A program made the translations under genes and the position numbers. 39,668 nt of DNA from an uncultured Bacteroidales bacterium. GTDB lineage: Bacteria > Bacteroidota > Bacteroidia > Bacteroidales > Muribaculaceae. Position 1 is the stretch's first letter; each line of letters starts with the position of its first letter. The stretch lies in the NCBI GenBank assembly GCA_902792435.1, contig CADAZN010000025.1:1-39668 (forward strand). Reading direction: 5' to 3'. Positions 34,302 through 39,668 of the stretch are shown here, piece after piece. The notes beneath the pieces were generated by a model, which was given only the letters and a program-made list of their open reading frames with translations, was not told the origin of the DNA and searched no databases.

Positions 34302-34511
34302 ATGGAAAATCAAGACATTACTAAAATGACCTACACTCAAGCCATTACCGAGCTTGAAGAGATAGTAAAAAAGATGCAGAGCCCTGAGTGCTCTATCGAT
34401 AACTTGAGCCAGTACACCGCTCGTTCATTGCAACTTCTCAAGGTGTGCAAGGCAAAGCTCACCGCTACCGACGAGGAATTGAAAAAAGTCCTTGACGAGA
34501 TGAGCGATTGA
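34302..34511 (+). CDS. xseB: Exodeoxyribonuclease VII small subunit
   Basis: 69 residues, normal for XseB. It is a helical hairpin with the family pattern MTYTQAITELEEIVKKMQS followed by SIDNLSQYTARSLQLLKVCK. Several copies coat the helical arm of XseA in the ExoVII complex. It follows xseA directly on the same strand. Confidence 0.93.
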   Translation: MENQDITKMTYTQAITELEEIVKKMQSPECSIDNLSQYTARSLQLLKVCKAKLTATDEELKKVLDEMSD

Positions 34512-34561
34512 ATTAATTCAGGAAAATTTTTCAAAGTAGGACTATTTAATATTTTGAATAT

Positions 34562-34810
34562 ATGGAAAAAGAAGAAGATGTTGTGGTTTTCGCCATGTAC
34601 GACGACCCAGTCGAGGCAAATATTGTCAAGGGCGTTCTTGAGAGCAATGGTGTGGTGGCAGGCGTCATGGGCGATTCTTTTGCCAACACCATGATGAAGG
34701 GCTTCTCGCAAGGCTCGATTAGAGTAGTGGTGTTCCGCAAGGATTTGGAAAAGGCTTGGCAGATTATGGATTCTAAAGCCGAGGATGCCGATGCACAGTT
34801 ACAAGACTAA
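34562..34810 (+). CDS. DUF2007 family small protein
   Basis: 82 residues, cytoplasmic. It begins VVVFAMYDDPVEANIVKGVLESNGV, the typical start of DUF2007 (putative signal-transducing, PII-like fold) proteins, and ends in an acidic tail. The role is unknown. It lies between xseB (50-bp gap) and mltG (39-bp gap) on the same strand and is probably part of the same operon. Confidence 0.85.
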   Translation: MEKEEDVVVFAMYDDPVEANIVKGVLESNGVVAGVMGDSFANTMMKGFSQGSIRVVVFRKDLEKAWQIMDSKAEDADAQLQD

Positions 34811-34849
34811 TTGTTTTAGAAATTAGCATAACACTAAAAATTCATATTT

Positions 34850-35923
34850 ATGACAAAGAATAATAGCAAAAACTCGGAGCCTAAGGGCAAGGCAGGAAAA
34901 AAGAAACTCCCTAAATGGGTTATAATAGCAGCTATTGCAGCTCTCGTGCTCGTGGCGATAGCTGCTGTGGTGGCTTCGCCGTTCTTGACAGCTACAGCAA
35001 GTAAAGACGCTACATTGTTAATTAAACGGGGCACTTCTAATGAAGCCGTGTGTGAAATGATTGCCAAGGATGTTGATGCCGATTTTGCCAACAAAGTTAA
35101 GGAGTTGCTAACAATGACGGGAGGCGACCTTAGCACTCGTCAAGGTGCTTTCAAGATTGAGGAAGGGGAGAGCGCTCTGAGTGTTGCCAACCATTTGCGT
35201 CGTGGCGCCCCCGATGAGGTGAAGGTCACTATCAACAACATACGCACCAAGTCACAGCTTGCCAAGCTGCTGGGCAAGAAGCTGATGATGGAAGAGGGTG
35301 ATATGCTCAAGGCTCTAAACGATAAGGACTTGTGCGCGTCACTCGAAAAAGATACCAACAATGTGACAGGACTGTTTCTTGCCGACACTTATCAGTTCCT
35401 GTGGGATATTGAACCTGCCAAACTCCTTGAGTCGATGAAAAAATTCAGCGATTCTTTCTGGACTAGCGACCGCAAGGAGAAAGCCGAAAAGCTTGGGCTT
35501 ACTCCCGATCAGGTGATTGCTCTCGCTGCAATTGTCGAGGGTGAAACAGCAAAGGCCGATGAGAAAGGAAAAGTGGCTAGGCTTTACATTAACAGGCTGA
35601 ACCAGAACATCAAGCTGCAGGCCGACCCAACAGTTAAGTTTGCTATCGGTGATTTTGCACTCCGACGTCTGCGCCTCTCCGACACACGCATCGAGTCGCC
35701 GTGGAACACCTATTATATCGACGGTCTTCCCCCAGGCCCCATCTGCATCCCCGAGAAATCGTCGATAGAGGCAGTCCTTGATGCTCCCGAGCACAATTAT
35801 ATCTATATGTGCGCCAAGGAGGACTTCTCGGGCTACCACAATTTTGCCACGAGCTATAGCGAGCACGAAGCTAACGCTCGTCGCTACCAGAATGCCCTTA
35901 ATGAGCGCAATATCATGCGTTAA
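34850..35923 (+). CDS. mltG: Endolytic murein transglycosylase MltG
   Basis: 357 residues. A basic N-terminus (Lys-rich, 1-22) precedes one membrane segment (IIAAIAALVLVAIAAVVASPFL, about 25-46). A LysM-like subdomain (about 55-120) and the YceG catalytic domain follow. IVEGETAKADEKGKVARLYINR contains the expected catalytic Glu230; QADPTVKFA and ESPWNTYYIDGLPPGPICIP are conserved. MltG cleaves nascent glycan strands and is thought to set their length, working next to class A PBPs such as the one encoded at 22944. It is the last gene of the run beginning at 27902. Confidence 0.95.
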   Translation: MTKNNSKNSEPKGKAGKKKLPKWVIIAAIAALVLVAIAAVVASPFLTATASKDATLLIKRGTSNEAVCEMIAKDVDADFANKVKELLTMTGGDLSTRQGAFKIEEGESALSVANHLRRGAPDEVKVTINNIRTKSQLAKLLGKKLMMEEGDMLKALNDKDLCASLEKDTNNVTGLFLADTYQFLWDIEPAKLLESMKKFSDSFWTSDRKEKAEKLGLTPDQVIALAAIVEGETAKADEKGKVARLYINRLNQNIKLQADPTVKFAIGDFALRRLRLSDTRIESPWNTYYIDGLPPGPICIPEKSSIEAVLDAPEHNYIYMCAKEDFSGYHNFATSYSEHEANARRYQNALNERNIMR

Positions 35924-35971
35924 TTTATTGCATGTTTTTTTTGATACGGAAATTTTTGAAACACTTATTCT

Positions 35972-36655
35972 ATGAAGACGTTTTTATTGTCTGTTGTCGT
36001 GCTTGCAGGTGCTTGGTCGGCTGCAATCGCCAACGAGCTTGTGCGATTTGACCTCAACACCTATAACGGATGGGACTATACCCGCCCTGGGTTTGTGCTC
36101 AACTCCACGAGTATTGGCCAGAACGATGTCACTCTTTATAAGGCGTCTAATGGTGACAACTACACCCTCATTTCTCCAATAATTGACAAGGGAACGGTGA
36201 CCTCCCTTAATATTAAGGTACTAGGATATTCAAAGCTATACAATAACCCTAATTATGATGCCTACAAAGGCTCGCCCACCATTGAGATTATTGATGGGCA
36301 GGGAAATGTGCTCAAGAGCGTGTTCTATGAGTTTAAGGACAAAATGCTGATAAGAGATTTTACAGTTCACATGTCGGTTGCCGATTTGCACATCCCGTCT
36401 TTTAAGGTCAGGTTGGCATGCTGGAGCGCAGGTATCTATAGCGCGTTAGCGATACGCGAAGTCATTGTTGACGATGGAATAATGCGCGGTGATGTGAATG
36501 GTGACGGTGAGGTCACTAGTGCCGATGTCACTGCTCTTTATGATTATATGCTTAACAACGACAGCAGCTCATTGGTGCATGGCGACCAAAACGGCGACGG
36601 CCAAATCACAAGTTCCGATATCACAGCAGTCTACGACGTCCTCCTCGGCACTTGA
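35972..36655 (+). CDS. Secreted protein with C-terminal dockerin-like repeats
   Basis: 227 residues. A signal peptide (FLLSVVVLAGAWSAAIA) is followed by a beta-rich domain (about 22-165, jelly-roll-like in hydrophobic pattern) not assigned to a family. At the C-terminus are two calcium-binding EF-loop repeats of the dockerin type I kind: GDVNGDGEVTSADVTALYDY and GDQNGDGQITSSDITAVYD. Each has the D-x-N-x-D-G-x-(I/V)-x-S-x-D loop. Dockerins bind cohesins in cellulosomes, but no cohesin is in the window, and in Bacteroidales such repeats are widespread on secreted proteins with no known partner. It appears monocistronic. Confidence 0.8.
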   Translation: MKTFLLSVVVLAGAWSAAIANELVRFDLNTYNGWDYTRPGFVLNSTSIGQNDVTLYKASNGDNYTLISPIIDKGTVTSLNIKVLGYSKLYNNPNYDAYKGSPTIEIIDGQGNVLKSVFYEFKDKMLIRDFTVHMSVADLHIPSFKVRLACWSAGIYSALAIREVIVDDGIMRGDVNGDGEVTSADVTALYDYMLNNDSSSLVHGDQNGDGQITSSDITAVYDVLLGT

Positions 36656-36827
36656 TACAACTTAGTAGCTCTCCCTCTGTAGACCAATGGTGCAAACCTA
36701 ATTCAGAACCGAGTTTGCTCGAGTTATGCTGAGGTGCAGCCCATCGCCGCCGAAAGAACGGGATACAGGGGTAGTATGATAGTCTCTAGGCCTGGGATAC
36801 TTCAGCCGAAGGCTGACCTTTGTGTAA

Positions 36828-36882
36828 CCCCTAGTAGCGCTTGTGTAACGAGCGTAGCGAGTGCAACAAGTGCCACTAGGGG
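36828..36882. repeat. Long imperfect hairpin
   Basis: CCCCTAGT (36828-36835) pairs with ACTAGGGG (36875-36882), and the pairing continues inward through GC and CTTGT/ACAAG with two interruptions. The loop contains GAGCGTAGCGAG. It looks like a structured repeat unit rather than a simple terminator, since no T tract follows. Confidence 0.55.
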
Positions 36883-36904
36883 GGATTGAAATACCCTCAT
36901 TATT

Positions 36905-36920
36905 GTCGCTGGAGGCGACC
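36905..36920. repeat. GTCGCTGGAGGCGACC hairpin repeat, copy 1
   Basis: A 5-bp stem (GTCGC/GCGAC) around TGGAG. An identical 16-bp copy in the same orientation lies at 38992-39007, on the other side of the regulator gene. Confidence 0.7.
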
Positions 36921-36970
36921 ACCATCTTTCCCGAGCAGCAAGTCATTTTCATCAAACTAACGTTAATTAC

Positions 36971-37013
36971 ACCTGGTCAGGACTTTCTGATTTAAGGAAG
37001 TCATCCAGGTTTT
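36971..37013 (+). terminator. Terminator-like hairpin
   Basis: ACCTGG (36971-36976) pairs with CCAGGT (37005-37010), with inner pairing GGACTTTC/GGAAGTC and a short T run after. It is about 315 bp after the dockerin-protein stop, so it may end that transcript or belong to the surrounding repeat. Confidence 0.5.
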
Positions 37014-37190
37014 GCACATTGAACTTTAGGCGATTTGTGCTAATATTTTCGGCTCATTTTTTATAAAATGCTGTTTCAATTTTGGAAAATTCAGGGAAAT
37101 TTGTGTTTAAAAACCGAAAAAGCACATTTTTAATACTTGCAACCATTTGGTTTATAATGCTTTGTAAAAAGTAAGGGCACGGGCAAAATG

Positions 37191-37222
37191 TTTGGTGGTT
37201 AACAAAAAACGTGCTAAATTTG
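37191..37222 (+). promoter_or_regulatory. Promoter of the TPR-HTH regulator
   Basis: TTTG (37191-37194), a 20-bp spacer and TAAATTTG (37215-37222) match the Bacteroidota consensus. It is 20 bp before the ATG at 37243, which rules out the upstream in-frame ATG at 37192. Confidence 0.8.
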
Positions 37223-37230
37223 CACGTTTT
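37206..37230. promoter_or_regulatory. Palindrome over the -7 box (candidate operator)
   Basis: AAAACGTGC (37206-37214) and GCACGTTTT (37222-37230) are perfect 9-bp inverted arms centred on TAAATTT, the -7 box. The dyad could be a repressor or autoregulatory site, or form a hairpin at the very 5' end of the mRNA. Confidence 0.5.
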
Positions 37231-37242
37231 AAAAGCACCAAT

Positions 37243-38889
37243 ATGAGGAAATTATTATACATATTAATAACTATATTGACTCTCTCGTTTGTGATGAGTT
37301 GCAGTCGAAGTGTGGATAAGCGTCTTGTCCTCGCTGATACTCTCATGTGGACCCGTCCCGACAGCTCGCTAGCAATCCTTAATGCCATCAACCGTGATTC
37401 ACTACAAGGAGAGGAGAACCAGGCATATTACGCCCTCTTACTCACGCAAGCACAGTTCCGTTGCAATATCCCACTGACAAGTGACACGTTAATCAGCAAA
37501 GCTGTCGATTACTACAGTGACAACCACAACCAAGAGCACTACACGCGCGCATTATTATATAAAGGTGGTGCATACGAGGACATGGGCAACCAAGTTGAGG
37601 CCATAAAATGGTACAAACAAGCCGAAAATAACGCCGACAGCACCGACTACCGCAACCTCGCACAAATAAACTTCCGCATGGGTTTGTTGTACTACAACAA
37701 CTACGCCAGCAACAACCTTGATTTAAACAAGTTCCAAATGGCAGCTCATTATTACGAGATTCTGAAAGACAAGAGAATGTTAATGCAATCGCTCTATTAT
37801 TGCGGGAATTTGCTTAGAATAACAGATATTAATGCGGCTAGAAAATGTTATGATAAGGCTTTGTCAACGGCAATAGAATTAAAAGACACTATCAATCTTT
37901 ATCGCTTAGACTCCAGTTATGCGTTAATGTATATTGAAGATTCTTTATACTCACAGGCAAAGAAATATATTTTGGATGCTTTCAGGTTGAATAATAGATT
38001 TGAAGAAAACTACAATTATTACTTGCTAGGTCTTATTTATGCCAATCAGAAAGACCTTGATTCCGCTAAATATTTCATTTCTTTGCCTGATAAATCACAG
38101 AATTCCGCATACGACAGCCTGATGATGTATAAAGCTTTAAGGGAGATATCGTTGTGCGATAACGACATATCACAGTATCGTAAATTTAACACTCAATACA
38201 ATAGAATCTCTGACTCTCTTGAACACAATGAAACAAAATATATACTACATGATTCAGAACAAGAATTTGATGCCGACAGAATTGCAGCTAAAGGCAAGAA
38301 GGTGAGCTTATTAAATAAAAGCATATTTATCCTTGTTGCTTTATTTTTGATTTTTGCACTGGTTACCGCAGCACTCTTTATCGTCAGCCGCAGGAAAAAT
38401 CGCAAAGACAAGCAGCAAATGATTGACGAGCTGAAGGAAGAGAATTTCGGCAATTATGAGGAGTTGAGGAGCAACCTTGCCGACTTTGACAACCACTTCA
38501 GCAAGACCATGAATGAGAAGTTGAAATCTCTTGAGGAGATAATGACTGGTGCCTACAATCCCAACCAGGACTCAAAGAGCAAGGAGGTGGAACACAAGAT
38601 ATCGCCTATTGCTGACGATGACACGAAGTTCTGGGAAGGGCTGTATTCCTATATCAATATCAAGCATAATGGCGCGATGGACAGGATTGCCAATGACTAC
38701 CCACAACTCTCGGCCAACGATTTAAACTTCATCAAGCTGATGTGTTGCGGTTTCTCCGATGCCGCCATCGCCGTGTGCAGGAATTACAGAAATGTCGCTT
38801 CCGTAAGAAGTAGTCGTCGCAGGATAAGAGACAAGATGGGTATAGAGGGGAACCTTACTGACTATATTAGAAACATCACTGTCCGCTGA
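37243..38889 (+). CDS. Membrane-bound TPR regulator with LuxR-like HTH
   Basis: 548 residues. The N-terminal signal LLYILITILTLSFVMSC has a lipobox-like Cys20. Residues about 25-340 are helical repeats of TPR type (for example ALLYKGGAYEDMGNQVEAIKWYKQAENN). A single membrane segment (ILVALFLIFALVTAALFIV, about 360-380) is followed by a basic stretch and a coiled coil (KQQMIDELKEENFGNYEELRS). The last 60 residues (LSANDLNFIKLMCCGFSDAAIA, then VASVRSSRRRIRDKMGI) form a LuxR/GerE-like HTH. The layout suggests periplasmic sensing by TPRs and DNA binding at the membrane. Related Bacteroidota regulators often sit next to the surface genes they control, so the gene at 39492 is a candidate target. 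This is inference. Confidence 0.85.
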   Translation: MRKLLYILITILTLSFVMSCSRSVDKRLVLADTLMWTRPDSSLAILNAINRDSLQGEENQAYYALLLTQAQFRCNIPLTSDTLISKAVDYYSDNHNQEHYTRALLYKGGAYEDMGNQVEAIKWYKQAENNADSTDYRNLAQINFRMGLLYYNNYASNNLDLNKFQMAAHYYEILKDKRMLMQSLYYCGNLLRITDINAARKCYDKALSTAIELKDTINLYRLDSSYALMYIEDSLYSQAKKYILDAFRLNNRFEENYNYYLLGLIYANQKDLDSAKYFISLPDKSQNSAYDSLMMYKALREISLCDNDISQYRKFNTQYNRISDSLEHNETKYILHDSEQEFDADRIAAKGKKVSLLNKSIFILVALFLIFALVTAALFIVSRRKNRKDKQQMIDELKEENFGNYEELRSNLADFDNHFSKTMNEKLKSLEEIMTGAYNPNQDSKSKEVEHKISPIADDDTKFWEGLYSYINIKHNGAMDRIANDYPQLSANDLNFIKLMCCGFSDAAIAVCRNYRNVASVRSSRRRIRDKMGIEGNLTDYIRNITVR

Positions 38890-38991
38890 AATCAAAAAAG
38901 AATGGCATTAACCCATGATGCTCAGCAAAATGAATGGAAAGATCTAAATGGACTTCAAACGGCACTATGGGTATCTAAATGTCCACAACTA

Positions 38992-39007
38992 GTCGCTGGA
39001 GGCGACC
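38992..39007. repeat. GTCGCTGGAGGCGACC hairpin repeat, copy 2
   Basis: Identical over 16 bp and in the same orientation as the copy at 36905-36920. It lies 102 bp after the regulator stop codon. Confidence 0.7.
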
Positions 39008-39215
39008 CCTTCACTTTTATCGGACACAAATAATTTTAAACATCTCTCAAGGTTAAGAATCAAACAACTCTTTACAACAATAAAGACAACAAAAACAACC
39101 TTTTTTGCTTCCGTTTTTGTGCTTTTCATAAGACAAAATGGAAAAGCACTTTACAGAATCGCCTAAACCGCAGAACAACAACAAGTTACAGAAAGCAAGA
39201 ACACGGGCATTTTTC

Positions 39216-39246
39216 TTGCAAAAAAGTTTTTGCCACCGTAACTTTG
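39216..39246 (+). promoter_or_regulatory. Upstream promoter candidate for the last gene
   Basis: TTG (39216-39218), a 20-bp spacer and TAACTTTG (39239-39246) fit the consensus. If used, it gives a leader of about 240 nt containing the ACGACAATT inverted pair. Confidence 0.55.
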
Positions 39247-39438
39247 CAACCAGAAAATTAGTTCTACGACAATTACCGAGCAATAATTCTTTATGTTTGT
39301 TTTATTAATGACAATTGTCGTTCCTAAAATTGGCTCAAATTGAGTCAAATGTACTGGATTTTTGAGCTAAAAACACCGACAAAACCATTCGTTTTAACGC
39401 AATTTAACAAATGGGGGGGTAATTAAAAAAAATGTTTA

Positions 39439-39446
39439 TAACTTTG
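39439..39446 (+). promoter_or_regulatory. -7 box (TAACTTTG) close to the last gene
   Basis: TAACTTTG, 45 bp before the ATG at 39492; no -33 element is clear, and a G7 run lies about 20 bp upstream. Confidence 0.6.
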
Positions 39447-39491
39447 CATCATCGCAATAAGATTAAGTTTAACACATAAAAATAAACGGCT

Positions 39492-39668
39492 ATGAAAAAG
39501 ATTATTTTTACCTTGCTGGGACTGCTGCTGATGACTAGTGCTCAAGCTGTCGAGGATGACTACCACCCCTTAGTAAAAGATGGCAGGAAATGGGTTTACT
39601 TGATGTGTGAGCAGATTTCCAGCTCTAATACAATAAGACCATTACGGTTTTATTCTCTTGACATAAGA
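39492..39668 (+). CDS. N-terminal part of a secreted protein of unknown function
   Basis: 59 codons run off the right end with no stop. It has a signal peptide (IIFTLLGLLLMTSAQA) and a mature start VEDDYHPLVKDGRKWVYL. A start of the type 'xxPLVKDGRKWxY' is common in secreted or surface proteins of Bacteroidales whose function is unknown. It follows the TPR-HTH regulator on the same strand, separated by a 600-bp regulatory-looking leader. Confidence 0.8.
   Translation, partial: MKKIIFTLLGLLLMTSAQAVEDDYHPLVKDGRKWVYLMCEQISSSNTIRPLRFYSLDIR

Larger units (their letters stand above)
36656..37242. other. Gene-free stretch with several hairpins upstream of the regulator
   Basis: No credible gene is seen. 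It contains a triloop hairpin TCAGCC-GAA-GGCTGA (36802-36816), a larger hairpin (36828-36882), the repeat GTCGCTGGAGGCGACC (36905-36920), a terminator-like hairpin (36971-37013), an inverted pair (37037-37052 with 37114-37125), and the promoter/palindrome of the next gene (37191-37230). Confidence 0.6.
38890..39491. other. Long gene-free leader region before the last gene
   Basis: No gene is seen. It contains the second GTCGCTGGAGGCGACC hairpin (38992-39007), partly repeated words ATCTAAATGGAC and ATCTAAATGTCC (about 38942-38983), a hairpin GTGCTTTTC/GAAAAGCAC (39119-39149), two -7 boxes (39239 and 39439), and an inverted pair ACGACAATT/AATTGTCGT (39266-39274 and 39313-39321). Confidence 0.6.

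Noticed and set aside
36828-36882. Hairpin considered as an integron attC site
   Set aside because: The core GTTRRRY/RYYYAAC boxes are missing, and no integrase gene is in the window.
37192-37242. Upstream in-frame ATG for the TPR-HTH regulator
   Set aside because: It overlaps the -33 element of a well-formed promoter, and the extension would mask the lipoprotein signal.

Overview
The window looks like a chromosomal segment of a gut-type Bacteroidales bacterium (phylum Bacteroidota), with Muribaculaceae or a near relative as the likeliest family. Supporting signs are a SusC/SusD pair, DUF4105, DUF2027-Smr, DUF3256 and C10-peptidase families, Bacteroidota -7 promoter boxes (TAnnTTTG) ahead of many genes, type A-like C-terminal sorting tails, and dockerin-like repeats. 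The family assignment is inference; the order-level assignment is well supported. No phage, plasmid or CRISPR locus is seen.

Layout. 1-279: C-terminus of a secreted protein. 280-823: gene-free stretch with a nested inverted-repeat element. 824-3900: DUF4105 membrane protein (candidate lipoprotein N-acyltransferase) and an ABC-F ATPase. 3901-4205: a 91/92-bp tandem duplication and a terminator. 4206-8209 (minus): fumarate reductase/succinate dehydrogenase operon frdC-frdA-frdB, interrupted between frdA and frdB by a four-helix-bundle (23S-IVP/Avd-like) gene. 8428-15349: two tandem, very similar C10 (streptopain-type) proteases and a lipoprotein. 15357-19705 (minus): SusD and a short SusC. 19820-20896 (minus): DUF2027-Smr protein. 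21030-22673: class I fumarase. 22944-25430: PBP1A-type penicillin-binding protein. 25630-25701: initiator tRNA. 25809-27206 (minus): miaB. 27290-27796: Rieske-like lipoprotein. 27902-35923: a probable long operon of iron-type alcohol dehydrogenase, three tandem CapA-family proteins, DUF3256, xseA, xseB, DUF2007 and mltG. 35972-36655: small dockerin-bearing secreted protein. 37243-38889: membrane lipoprotein regulator with TPRs and a LuxR-like HTH. 39492-end: start of a secreted protein.

How it fits together. FrdCAB and fumarase cover fumarate hydration and reduction in the succinate-forming branch of anaerobic metabolism. PBP1A and MltG act on peptidoglycan. The C10 proteases, SusCD, CapA proteins and secreted proteins belong to the cell envelope.

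The most unusual signals are non-coding. A short-period (7-8 nt) repeat family sits close to stop codons. In one place it forms complementary arms around the four-helix-bundle gene inside the frd operon; in another, six 8-nt units lie in frame inside miaB. Other points of interest are the 277-bp nested inverted-repeat element near the left end, a hairpin repeat bracketing the TPR-HTH regulator, and a palindrome lying over that regulator's promoter. No defence system or other complete novel multi-gene system is evident.
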